Part shown: positions 16,817 through 23,845 of the stretch, piece by piece
Numbering within the stretch: the stretch's first letter is position 1
Layout of the letters: each line of letters opens with the position of its first letter
Virus record (IMG/VR): IMGVR_UViG_3300031787_005083
Span: 62,001-126,000 of that record
DNA length: 64,000 nucleotides
Direction: 5' to 3' (one strand)
From: a virus
The notes under the pieces: model-generated
Databases searched by the model: none
What the model was told of the DNA's origin: nothing
The model's input: the letters and a program-made list of their open reading frames with translations, nothing else
Translations under genes and position numbers: made by a program

Positions 16817-17806
16817 TCCTGCAGCCCAATTTTTTCTTGTAGGTTCAGACTTCGGAGGCTCAGACTGAGAGCTGCTGCTACTTGGTGCAGAACTACTTGC
16901 AGCGGGCGCCGATGCCGATGCAGTTGGAGCAGGTGCAGCAGGTGTAGGCTTAGCAGATGTATAGTCTTGCTTACTTTTCTCAACACCGGCTTTGTCTCTC
17001 GGAGACATACCCATAGCATACTTCAAGTCTTTTTGTACATCATCATCGAGAGACACATCAGGATTAAATTTTGAAGCTGTTGCAAACGCTAATGATATTG
17101 CTGGAGCATTCCAAGTATATTCTATTAATGCTTCTATTGTACTAGGTCTGTTAATTAACCACATTGCTCCATAACTTGCAGCCTCGCCTAATAGGTATGC
17201 AATTAATGCTCCTATTCCTAGTGTAGCAGATCCAGCAGCCAATGCGCCAGCAGTTCGTGCTGCCCGTATTCCATTAATAATTTTTGCAGCAATTACAGCT
17301 TGTGCTCCACTGGCTAAGATCGTTGCCGCTGCTGAACTTACCCAAGCACCATAAATTACTTTTGATCTTTCTTCATATTTTTTTACTGCTTCAGGACTTC
17401 CCATAGTACCAAAATTACCAGCCCTATAAGACTTATATAATTCAGTTTGTTCTGTAACATGTGTATCTACACTGCCAACAATTGAATACCCTGCGAAAAG
17501 AATTCCAAGACCGCCAGCAGACAGTTTTAGATTACGATAAAAGCGATTCGTTGATTTTATTTTATCAAGTTTATCTTTTTCTGCTTTTTCAGCATCAGCT
17601 ACCTTTTTATCAGCAGCCGCTTGAACTTTAGCATTTGCATCTTTAGCAGCGGTACGAGCTTGTCCAGGAGTACGATATGATCCTAGTTCTTTGCCAGACT
17701 CTGGATCAATTACAACAAAAAGTTTGTTAGGCGGATTTCCACGAGGTACTACATCGTACTCTTCATTTAGTTGATCTTTAGCACTTACAACATCATAAAC
17801 TCGCAT
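16808..17806 (-). CDS. Unknown protein with hydrophobic segments, 332 aa
   Basis: Start chosen at ATG 17806 (MRVYDVVSAKDQLNEEYDVV), which has AAGGA upstream and a late promoter at 17832-17840; the frame is open from 17863. After a basic, Ala/Lys-rich coiled region (residues 60-92) come hydrophobic stretches: LSAGGLGILFAGYSIVGSV, then WVSSAAATILASGAQAVIAA, then SATLGIGALIAYLLG. The C-terminal 60 residues are Pro/Ala/Ser low-complexity. No enzyme motif or signal peptide is seen. Late expression and membrane-like helices suggest an internal virion or ejected protein that meets the host membrane, but this is inference; a membrane-located assembly factor is possible. Confidence 0.6.
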   Translation of the reverse strand: MRVYDVVSAKDQLNEEYDVVPRGNPPNKLFVVIDPESGKELGSYRTPGQARTAAKDANAKVQAAADKKVADAEKAEKDKLDKIKSTNRFYRNLKLSAGGLGILFAGYSIVGSVDTHVTEQTELYKSYRAGNFGTMGSPEAVKKYEERSKVIYGAWVSSAAATILASGAQAVIAAKIINGIRAARTAGALAAGSATLGIGALIAYLLGEAASYGAMWLINRPSTIEALIEYTWNAPAISLAFATASKFNPDVSLDDDVQKDLKYAMGMSPRDKAGVEKSKQDYTSAKPTPAAPAPTASASAPAASSSAPSSSSSQSEPPKSEPTRKNWAAGLD

Positions 17807-17831
17807 AATCGTGGTAATCCTTAGTGATAAT

Positions 17832-17840
17832 GTATTTATT
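17832..17840 (-). promoter_or_regulatory. T4-type late promoter AATAAATAC
   Basis: Minus-strand AATAAATAC 26 bases upstream of the ATG at 17806; 7 of 8 match to the T4 late box. Confidence 0.6.
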
Positions 17841-17845
17841 AAGAG

Positions 17846-17872
17846 TAATGAGCTAACGCTCATTAAGTTTTT
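17846..17872 (+). terminator. Plus-strand intrinsic terminator-like hairpin
   Basis: TAATGAGC, loop TAAC, GCTCATTA (8 bp perfect), followed after AG by five T residues on the plus strand only. It would stop plus-strand RNA that reads through from the gp26-type gene across the convergent minus gene. Confidence 0.55.
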
Positions 17873-17899
17873 CGCTATCGCTCAAACTAACTTGTTTTC

Positions 17900-17928
17900 T
17901 TTAAATTAAAGAAGTAATTTAGTATGAT
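17900..17928 (+). promoter_or_regulatory. Candidate sigma70 promoter for the structured RNA
   Basis: TTTAAA (17900-17905), 17-base spacer, TATGAT (17923-17928). The -35 is weak (4 of 6). The predicted start, about 17935, coincides with the first base of a hairpin. Confidence 0.35.
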
Positions 17929-17934
17929 ACATTG

Positions 17935-18168
17935 CGCTATTACGAAGTGATAGCGTTTAAATTTCATGTAGATTGTTTTAGTCAGACGGAACCTACTACG
18001 GGTTCCATCTAATCTCAAAAAGCTAACTTCATGTGAGTTGTAGTAGCCGAGACTTGGAAATAGGTATTTTAGCTGCTACTCAACGGGCTCTAACCTTTCC
18101 CGTACCTACGTCGACATATAGTATTGCTACTATTACCCTCTGCTTCGTTCCTAGTGCAAGAGGTTTTT
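17935..18168 (+). ncRNA. Candidate structured small RNA, about 234 nt
   Basis: A run of stems follows the candidate promoter: 17935-17955 (CGCTAT...ATAGCG, extended by a G-U pair and two more pairs on the plus strand), 17984-18010, 18037-18047 with 18075-18084 (GTTG-AGTAGC / GCTACTCAAC), then either ACGGG/CCCGT (18083-18103) and ATAGTA-TTGC-TACTAT (18118-18133). It ends at CCTCTGC...GCAAGAGG-TTTTT. This matches no RNA family I recognise; it is not tRNA-shaped. The orientation is supported by the terminator T-run and the G-U pair in the first stem; the 17984-18010 stem, however, pairs slightly better on the minus strand. Confidence 0.45.
18137..18168 (+). terminator. Intrinsic terminator-like hairpin with T5
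   Basis: CCTCTGC (18137-18143) pairs with GCAAGAGG (18156-18163, one bulged A), followed by TTTTT. The same AAGAGG could also serve as a ribosome site for the ATG at 18169. Confidence 0.5.
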
Positions 18169-18222
18169 ATGAGTAATGCGCAGTTTTTCGATCGCCAACA
18201 GACAACCTATATCAACCAGTGA
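18169..18222 (+). CDS. Possible 17-residue peptide
   Basis: AAGAGG-TTTTT-ATG opens MSNAQFFDRQQTTYINQ followed by TGA. The ribosome-site spacing is good and the composition is protein-like, but the ORF is tiny and directly overlaps the possible terminator, so it may be chance, or a broken gene's N-terminus. Nothing downstream continues it in frame. Confidence 0.2.
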   Translation: MSNAQFFDRQQTTYINQ

Positions 18223-18344
18223 GCCCAATTTGTTTGATGGCTTCCTCCCTCTGGGGAGTCGATCAATATGTTACGTGTGCTCCTATCACAGATGCTTTTT
18301 CCACAGCGGTATTACAAACTGGCCCGCTAACCTTAAGTGTTGGA

Positions 18345-18776
18345 TTATTTTGCCTTGCGCTCTTGTAGAGCTTGCCTAAGTGATACAGAACCGCCTACTC
18401 TTACATTAATGATACCGTTATAGTAATCATCTGTCTCAAGTACACAGCGGTCAAATTGTTCTTTAGCCTCTAAGTATGATAGTTCTGATCTTGATTTACA
18501 GTAGTAAATTATTTCTCTTGTGAATTGTTCCGGGCCTAATGATGCGACATCTGCTTGTAAGCTCTCTGAAGAGCCCCAATAATCTCGCCAATCACTTTCT
18601 ACAGTGGTTTTGCGCTTGCGTTTTTTGCCTTTGAGTGGTGGTTTAGTGCGTTTAAACTGTGCTAGTTTTTTGCCTATATATTTGCGCCCGGTAGTTAGAT
18701 TCGTTATCAAATAAACAAAGCCAATAATGTCTTCGGGTATTTCATCGACGATGATTCCTTGATAAGTCCACTGCAT
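18345..18776 (-). CDS. GIY-YIG nuclease-family protein, 143 aa
   Basis: The N-terminal domain shows the family core: GFVYLITNLTTGRKYIGKK (VYL at 21-23, YIG at 33-35), a helix with basic residues, DWRDYWGSS, then an Arg in FTREII (R88) and Glu in LEAKEQF (E103/E106) that could be the metal-binding Glu. A Lys/Arg-rich patch (KGKKRKRKTT) may bind DNA. There is no separate DNA-recognition domain of the long I-Tev kind, so a small Seg-like or repair-type endonuclease is more likely than an intron homing enzyme. It is the last gene of the gp47/gp46 run, starting 3 bases past the previous stop. Confidence 0.75.
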   Translation of the reverse strand: MQWTYQGIIVDEIPEDIIGFVYLITNLTTGRKYIGKKLAQFKRTKPPLKGKKRKRKTTVESDWRDYWGSSESLQADVASLGPEQFTREIIYYCKSRSELSYLEAKEQFDRCVLETDDYYNGIINVRVGGSVSLRQALQERKAK

Positions 18777-18779
18777 GAA

Positions 18780-19004
18780 CTAGTTATCGGAGTCTGCGTC
18801 GTCTGCCTCTTCGTTTTGGTTAGGATATTTTTGTTTGTGCCTAGTATGTATTTCGTCCATACGTAACTTTGATAAGCGTCGAATTTCTCTAAGCCATTTT
18901 CGACTTGCTTTGTGTGTCCGTACAGAATTGCGCTGTTCAAAAGCCTCGTTTGCCTTAAAATATTTTAAGTATGCCTGTGTTAGTTGATCGTGGGTGTCGT
19001 CCAT
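18780..19004 (-). CDS. Small conserved T4-like phage protein, 74 aa
   Basis: Begins MDDTHDQLTQAYLKYFKANE and carries TRSRKW-like basic helices (HKASRKWLREIRRLSKLRMD), then an acidic tail (NEEADDADSDN). The charge pattern (amphipathic helix, acidic end) is that of a small accessory or DNA-mimic protein. It starts on the stop of gp46 (TAATG overlap), so it is co-translated with the recombination nuclease and probably works in the same early stage. I recall similar small proteins near gp46 in marine T4-like phages, function unknown. Confidence 0.6.
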   Translation of the reverse strand: MDDTHDQLTQAYLKYFKANEAFEQRNSVRTHKASRKWLREIRRLSKLRMDEIHTRHKQKYPNQNEEADDADSDN

Positions 19005-20776
19005 TACTCTACAATATCGATGTCATTTGCAAAGCTAGTAAATCCATTTTCTTTAATAACTTTAAGAATATGATTTACACGACCAATAAGTTCGTCTTTG
19101 TGAGAAATTAAAAATATATTTTTGTCTCGTTCTCGTCCAATCTTTTTAAGAACGCTTAAACTATTTTCAACTCCTGCTGTATCCATACCGCTGTCAATTA
19201 GCTCGTCGATGAACAATAAGTTAATGTTTTGGTATAAACTTTCCCATACATCACGAAATGCAAAGCTCAATCCTAATATAAGTCTGTTTCGCTCGCCTCT
19301 GCTTAGGTTGTCAAAATCTAGATCCTGACCAAGCTGAGTAATTTGTACGTTTAGATCGTTTTGAAACTCTACTTGATGTGGTAACCCTAGCTTATCAAGA
19401 TAATATGTAAGTCTATTGTTTAGGTACGCTAAGTTTTGATCAATAATCTTTTTACGAATAAAACTATCTTTGTTTGTTAACAATTTAAGTAAAAACTCTT
19501 GATGTTCTTTAAGATTATTAAGATCGTTAACAACAGACCAGTCGATAGATTGCAGTGCTGTCTGTGTTAGGTCATCAATCTGTGCTTGATACGGATCTTC
19601 TTCTGCTTGTTTATTTGTTAATGCTGTACGAAGATTATCTACGTTACCTCGGTGAGCGTATGCTTCTTTAGCAGTTTCATAATAAGTATTAGGGCGTCCA
19701 TTAATGTCGCCTATGGTACTAAGTCCAAGCATAACAACTTCTAACTTACCTGCAACTTCTAATTTATAAGCGTCTGCGTCTTTAAATTCTTTTAATTTTT
19801 TTGCAAGAATTTCTTCTTTTTTATCGTCATGTAAGGGTTGTCCGCAGGTATAACACAGCGCATCTTCTAAATTTGCGATGTCTTTTTCAACCTTTTTTAC
19901 AGTTTTATCAGCTTGCATTAGAGCACTCTCTAGTGTGCTTTTCTCTTTGTTTAAGGCGGTTATTTTATTGTTTAGCTCAGACCAATTAGCAAGTTTTTCA
20001 TGTAGATCTAGTTCGGCATCGATGTCAAGATGCTCTAATTCCTGTATTGCTTCTTGCAATTTTGTAACATCTTGAGTCTTTTTTGCCTGCCAAGCACGTT
20101 GAGTCTTGCCTAAATTTTCAATAGCAACATTGATTTTTTCGTTTGCGGCCTGTACAGCATTAATTTTTGCTGTTTCTTCTATAATAGCATCTTTAGTAGC
20201 ACGTACTTGTTCCTTAAGAACTTCTGCCTTTACTGAAAGTAAAGTAATACCTAGCAGTTGTTCAATAATATCTCTCTGTTCATTCTGCTTCATGCTTAAG
20301 AATGGTTCAGAGTAAGTGTTTAACGCAACAATATGCTTAAACATATCGTGGCTCATACCTAGTAAATTGCTAATGTAGTTCTGTGTTTCTCTACTGTCGC
20401 CCTGACTTTCGTCAACTGATTCTTGTTCTTGGTCGTTAACATAGAACTTGAGTATGTTAGGAGAACGCCCTCTCTCTATGCGATAATCCTGCCCGTCTTT
20501 TTCAAAATGCAGTGTAACCAACATGCCCTTACTATTGGTCTTATTAATTAAATTATTTCTTTTAATGTTAGTTAACGCTGTACCATAGAGAGCATAGCTT
20601 AGTGCATTAATAATAGTAGTCTTGCCAGTACCATTGCGACTTCCGCTGTCGTCACCGCCTTGATCTAAGTTTTCGCCTAGTACTAGTGTTAGCTGTTCTT
20701 TATTAAAATCTACAGCTTGGGTCTGATTACCCACACTCATAAAATTCTTTACAGTTAAATCTTTAATTTTTAGCAT
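19004..20776 (-). CDS. 46: gp46 recombination endonuclease subunit (Rad50/SbcC-like)
   Basis: ATPase of the gp46/gp47 complex, which resects double-strand ends for recombination-dependent replication and host DNA breakdown. Walker A is GSRNGTGKT (residues 45-53), with N-terminal LKIKDLTVKNFMSVG. A zinc hook CYTCG lies near residue 306 between two coiled-coil arms. The ABC signature LSRGERNRLILGL is near 489 and Walker B INLLFIDELIDSGMD near 516. The 590-residue length agrees with the family (T4: 560). The gene begins one base past gp47's stop, which suggests coupling. Expression starts from the sigma70 promoter at 21810-21837. Confidence 0.96.
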   Translation of the reverse strand: MLKIKDLTVKNFMSVGNQTQAVDFNKEQLTLVLGENLDQGGDDSGSRNGTGKTTIINALSYALYGTALTNIKRNNLINKTNSKGMLVTLHFEKDGQDYRIERGRSPNILKFYVNDQEQESVDESQGDSRETQNYISNLLGMSHDMFKHIVALNTYSEPFLSMKQNEQRDIIEQLLGITLLSVKAEVLKEQVRATKDAIIEETAKINAVQAANEKINVAIENLGKTQRAWQAKKTQDVTKLQEAIQELEHLDIDAELDLHEKLANWSELNNKITALNKEKSTLESALMQADKTVKKVEKDIANLEDALCYTCGQPLHDDKKEEILAKKLKEFKDADAYKLEVAGKLEVVMLGLSTIGDINGRPNTYYETAKEAYAHRGNVDNLRTALTNKQAEEDPYQAQIDDLTQTALQSIDWSVVNDLNNLKEHQEFLLKLLTNKDSFIRKKIIDQNLAYLNNRLTYYLDKLGLPHQVEFQNDLNVQITQLGQDLDFDNLSRGERNRLILGLSFAFRDVWESLYQNINLLFIDELIDSGMDTAGVENSLSVLKKIGRERDKNIFLISHKDELIGRVNHILKVIKENGFTSFANDIDIVE

Positions 20777-20777
20777 A

Positions 20778-21788
20778 TTATAGCTCGTTATAGATGTCTA
20801 GCAATAACTTTTTATTAAATTGTTCGGAGTCAATAGCACCAATTTCTTTACTAACGATTTCGTCAACACTCTCAAAGTCTTTAATATCAATTTGAGAAGT
20901 AATTTCCTCTACTTGTTTTTGAGGAATTAGTGTAATTTCTCTACAATCGTGATTTTTTATAAATGTTTCTTTGATAAATTGTGCTTCTTCGTAACTAATA
21001 GGAAGATCCAACGTTACACGCAGATACATTTTAGGTTTGATTATTTCTTCTGTCTTGTCTAATAGGGTTGATAACTTAACTGTACGATACTTAGGACAGT
21101 TCCACCAATTAATATACTCAGGTGGTTTATTATTTTCTCGGTCTAAAATCATCATACCGCGCTCGTCGTCGCCAGAATCAGCATAGTTGTGCGGAAAAGC
21201 GTTGCCGATGTAATGTATTTTACCCTTAACTTGACGCTTGTGGAAGTGTCCTGAAAACACATAGTCTTGGTATTCAAAATGTTCTGCTTTAAGTTCACCG
21301 TGATCTGGCATCTGTACCATTGCATTCATATAAAAATGAGGCAATTCAAAGTGACCAAACATGTATTTTGCTTTACATACTTGTATTTTCCTCCATTCGT
21401 CGCCTACTAACCAGGGCACAAGTGCAACATCATCAACTACAGTTAGTTCGTTTACAACAGTAACACCCGGTACGTATTTGCCAAATTCTACTGAATGAAT
21501 GTCTCTACGATCTTTATAATATAGATCATGATTGCCAGGAAAGTAAAAAAACTGCTCAAAGGCTGCACCTAACTTTTCTAAACTACGTAAAGTAGCGTCC
21601 ATAGTGGTGATATTTAGACTGTTTCGATTATGATGCCAATCTCCGCAGAAAATTCCTGTCTCACAACCGTTTTTCTTTGCTTGATCGATGAACCAGTCTA
21701 CGAATTCTTCGCAATCGTCGTTGTGTACTTTTGAATTGCCTTTAAGGCCAAAATGAATGTCTGTAAATACGGCTGCTTTTTTAAACAA
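20778..21788 (-). CDS. 47: gp47 recombination endonuclease subunit (Mre11/SbcD-like)
   Basis: Metallophosphoesterase nuclease partner of gp46. All family motifs are visible: FTDIHFG (D10, H12), CGDWHHNRN (D50), FPGNHDLYYKD (N86, H87), the FGHFELPH element (145-151), and VFSGHFHKRQ (H181, H183). At 336 residues it is close to T4 gp47 (339). The start is TTG at 21788; no ATG lies before the first motif, and the Shine-Dalgarno is weak (AGAGAT). A sigma70 promoter with TTGACA lies immediately upstream. Confidence 0.95.
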   Translation of the reverse strand: MFKKAAVFTDIHFGLKGNSKVHNDDCEEFVDWFIDQAKKNGCETGIFCGDWHHNRNSLNITTMDATLRSLEKLGAAFEQFFYFPGNHDLYYKDRRDIHSVEFGKYVPGVTVVNELTVVDDVALVPWLVGDEWRKIQVCKAKYMFGHFELPHFYMNAMVQMPDHGELKAEHFEYQDYVFSGHFHKRQVKGKIHYIGNAFPHNYADSGDDERGMMILDRENNKPPEYINWWNCPKYRTVKLSTLLDKTEEIIKPKMYLRVTLDLPISYEEAQFIKETFIKNHDCREITLIPQKQVEEITSQIDIKDFESVDEIVSKEIGAIDSEQFNKKLLLDIYNEL

Positions 21789-21809
21789 AATAGAAATCTC
21801 TTTTTATAT

Positions 21810-21837
21810 AGTATAGTTCTTTTAGCTGTTTTGTCAA
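21810..21837 (-). promoter_or_regulatory. Sigma70-type promoter for gp47-gp46 operon
   Basis: Minus strand TTGACA (21832-21837), 16-base spacer, TATACT (21810-21815), 22 bases upstream of the TTG start. The -35 is a perfect consensus, which marks early expression by host RNA polymerase. Confidence 0.85.
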
Positions 21838-21841
21838 CAGT

Positions 21842-22669
21842 TTATTCTCCAGAATGTTCTCGTTCTCTACGCATTGCATTTTCCCATTCTCCACTCATTT
21901 GTCTAGAATAGCTAGGGTCCATACCATTCTGCTCTAAGATATCGTCGCGAATGTTTTGATTACGTTTTTCAATATTAATTACTCTTACAAATGAATTAGT
22001 GACAGCGGCTGTATAATATGCAAAAGGATTATTTGACTTAGATTCATCAAACTGTAGACCTATTTGAGTCAATTGCAGTATAGCTTGTCCCTTCATTTCG
22101 TCGTTGTAGGTATAACCTCGAACATTACCGCGTGTAGCATAGCGTTCGCATAACTTCATCCACATAAGAGCTAATTTATTAGTAGCCTGACCGTGATCTT
22201 TAGAAAATTTGCCTTTTTCGACAGTGCCTTTCCAATGGCTTTTTCCAACGCAATCTAATTGGTCTTCGTCGTTGTATTTCCAATGTTGGAACGGCGGAAA
22301 GTTTAATTTAGATTTTCCGTCTGCTACAGTCTTTGGATTTTTCTTTCTACCAACTTCGTCTGGTATGTGTTCAAACGTCATAACTCGAAATATTAGCTCA
22401 GTCTTTGCAATTTTTTTATAGTCTACTTCGCAGTCTGCTTGCTTTACCTTTTCACCAGCTGTCTTTCGACGTTCATATGCTTCTTGACTTAGTCGTTTAG
22501 CTTTATTACGTTTAGCTTCTGCTATGGTTCGAATATTGATCTTATCCAAACTAGTAAGAATTATATCGTAATCAGCATATTCGGGCATTTCGTAACTGCT
22601 GTATGTGTTTTTTGATCTATGTATTTCTAGTAATAAATCTTTGTTATTTAAATAATTGACTTTTCTCAT
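21842..22669 (-). CDS. 55: Late-transcription sigma factor gp55
   Basis: gp55 lets host RNA polymerase read the TATAAATA-type late promoters found throughout this window. The start MRKVNYLNNKDLLLEIHRSK, NTYSSYEMPEYADYDIIL is the typical gp55 N-terminus. The sigma-2-like helix region TRGNVRGYTYNDEMKGQAIL, QLTQIGLQFDESKSNNPFAY is seen near residues 180-220. At 275 residues it is longer than T4 gp55 (185); part of the difference is an inserted basic region with NKAKRLSQEAYERRKTAGEK. GGAG precedes the ATG, and a consensus sigma70 promoter stands at 22690-22718, as expected for a gene needed before late transcription. Confidence 0.93.
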   Translation of the reverse strand: MRKVNYLNNKDLLLEIHRSKNTYSSYEMPEYADYDIILTSLDKINIRTIAEAKRNKAKRLSQEAYERRKTAGEKVKQADCEVDYKKIAKTELIFRVMTFEHIPDEVGRKKNPKTVADGKSKLNFPPFQHWKYNDEDQLDCVGKSHWKGTVEKGKFSKDHGQATNKLALMWMKLCERYATRGNVRGYTYNDEMKGQAILQLTQIGLQFDESKSNNPFAYYTAAVTNSFVRVINIEKRNQNIRDDILEQNGMDPSYSRQMSGEWENAMRREREHSGE

Positions 22670-22689
22670 AATTCTCCGTTCGTACTACT

Positions 22690-22718
22690 ATTATAATATA
22701 CTCACATAAAAAAGTCAA
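22690..22718 (-). promoter_or_regulatory. Sigma70 promoter for gp55
   Basis: Minus strand TTGACT (22713-22718), 17-base spacer, TATAAT (22690-22695), 21 bases before the gp55 ATG. It is divergent from the late baseplate genes that begin at 22744. Confidence 0.88.
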
Positions 22719-22743
22719 CTAAATAATGTAAGGAGACTAAGAT

Positions 22744-23541
22744 ATGACAATTGATGTAAGAAGTAGTGTTGATAACTTTATAGGGTCCGCTGGCGATGCA
22801 TTTAACAGAGCTTCGGGTTCAGTAAGTGCCGCTGCAACTAAACTAGTAACTGATTCTGGGTTTGGTAAAGCTCTACGGTCAATTGGACTGCTCCCCGGTG
22901 CAGTACCTACAACTGGTATTGCATTTACAGATGCTAATTGGGGATCTGAGACCGATCTTGACTGGAGAGTTCGTTTATCCATACCACAGCTTTACAAAAG
23001 CAGTCCGCTTTTACAGCCGTTGTTAGAAACTAACGGTTTCTGTTTTCCTTACACTCCTCAAATTATTATAGAACATCAAGCAAACTATAACGCATTAACA
23101 CCGACGCATAGTAATTATCCTTTTCCTGCTTATCAGAACAGTCAAGTGAGTGCAATGACAATTATTGGAGAGTTTCTAATAGAGAATCCAAGAGAAGGCG
23201 AATATTGGGTAGCCGCAGTACATTATTTGCGATCAATTACAAAAATGGCGTACGGTGCAAGTTCAAATCAAGGTAGTCCTCCTCCAGTAGTTAAATTAAA
23301 CGGATACGGTGATTACGTTTTTAAAAATGTACCTGTAGTAGTAACAATGTTTACAGTAGATTTGCCTAATGATGTTGACTACATACAAGTAGGCTTAGGC
23401 GAAAACGGCTCTTGGGTACCAACAAGAAGTCAGATGTCTGTAACCGTGCAACCACTATACAGTAGAAAAAGTGTTACACAATTTAGTCTTGATGCATTTG
23501 TTAATGGTTCGTATGTTGTTAATGGAAAAGGATTTATTTAA
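22744..23541 (+). CDS. Baseplate tail-tube-type protein (gp48/gp54-like)
   Basis: 265 residues. After a Ser/Ala-rich N-terminus comes a beta-rich body: LPYTPQIIIEHQANYNAL-like FPYTPQIIIEHQANYNALTP, HSNYPFPAYQNSQVSAMTII, GEFLIENPREGEYWVAAVHY, LRSITKMAYG, then PPVVKLNGYGDYVFKNVPVV, VTMFTVDLPNDVDYIQVG. The 'TPQIxxxHxxxYxxxxxTHxNYxFxAYQNS..xxxIxGxFxxxNxxEaxYxxAxxHxLRSxTKM' pattern is that of the baseplate tube proteins linking hub and tail tube in marine T4-like phages. AAGGAG precedes the ATG. The stop overlaps gp53's start as TAATG. It is the first gene of the baseplate operon. Which of gp48 or gp54 it represents is unclear. Confidence 0.65.
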   Translation: MTIDVRSSVDNFIGSAGDAFNRASGSVSAAATKLVTDSGFGKALRSIGLLPGAVPTTGIAFTDANWGSETDLDWRVRLSIPQLYKSSPLLQPLLETNGFCFPYTPQIIIEHQANYNALTPTHSNYPFPAYQNSQVSAMTIIGEFLIENPREGEYWVAAVHYLRSITKMAYGASSNQGSPPPVVKLNGYGDYVFKNVPVVVTMFTVDLPNDVDYIQVGLGENGSWVPTRSQMSVTVQPLYSRKSVTQFSLDAFVNGSYVVNGKGFI

Positions 23542-23843
23542 TGGCAGCTTATGTTAATACATCTCCGTGGCACGTTACTCCTATTATAAATGAATTTTAT
23601 CTAGACATTTTAGAAATAAGACCAATACCTGCTGAGAATGACGATATAAAATATGTTGTACAGACACAGTATGCATACAGACCAGATTTGCTAGCCTACG
23701 ACCTGTACGGAACAACTAAGTTATGGTGGGTATTTTCTCAACGTAACATGGATATAATTAAAGATCCTATTTACGATTTAGTACCAGGTATAGAAATTTA
23801 TCTACCAAAAGGTCCTAATTTATCTAGACAACTAGGAGTCTAA
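23541..23843 (+). CDS. 53: Baseplate wedge protein gp53
   Basis: A 100-residue gp53-family wedge subunit: YRPDLLAYDLYGTTKLWWVF, SQRNMDIIKDPIYDLVPG, then EIYLPKG. 'YRPDxLAYDxYGxxxLWWVxxxRN' is diagnostic for the gp53/LysM-like wedge fold. T4 gp53 is about 196 residues, so this is the short form restricted to the core domain. Coupled to its upstream neighbour by TAATG. In T4 gp53 joins gp6, gp7 and gp25 in the baseplate wedge; the genes for the others lie downstream. Confidence 0.9.
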   Translation: MAAYVNTSPWHVTPIINEFYLDILEIRPIPAENDDIKYVVQTQYAYRPDLLAYDLYGTTKLWWVFSQRNMDIIKDPIYDLVPGIEIYLPKGPNLSRQLGV

Positions 23844-23845
23844 CA

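Larger units (their letters stand above)
17807..18344. other. 538-base intergenic region, structured, richer in G+C than its surroundings
   Basis: No convincing protein gene lies here. By eye it is more GC-rich than its neighbours and holds a chain of hairpins: 17846-17865 (8 bp), 17935-17955, 17984-18010 (AGACGGAACC/GGTTCCATCT), 18037-18084 (10 bp with one bulge), 18083-18103 and 18118-18133, plus a terminator-like hairpin at 18137-18168. The last 176 bases (18169-18344) have little clear structure. Confidence 0.7.

Noticed and set aside
17990-18110. tRNA-like look (GCCGAG...GG, long stems)
   Set aside because: No TTCGA T-loop, no acceptor stem and no anticodon arm fit on either strand.
17900-18344. 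Group I intron (with the GIY-YIG gene as its endonuclease)
   Set aside because: No split host gene on either side and no recognisable P7/Q-R core; the nuclease gene is a normal operon member.
18176-18379. 67-residue plus-strand open frame in the intergenic gap
   Set aside because: No Shine-Dalgarno, Cys/Trp-rich odd composition, and it overlaps the GIY-YIG gene's 3' end.
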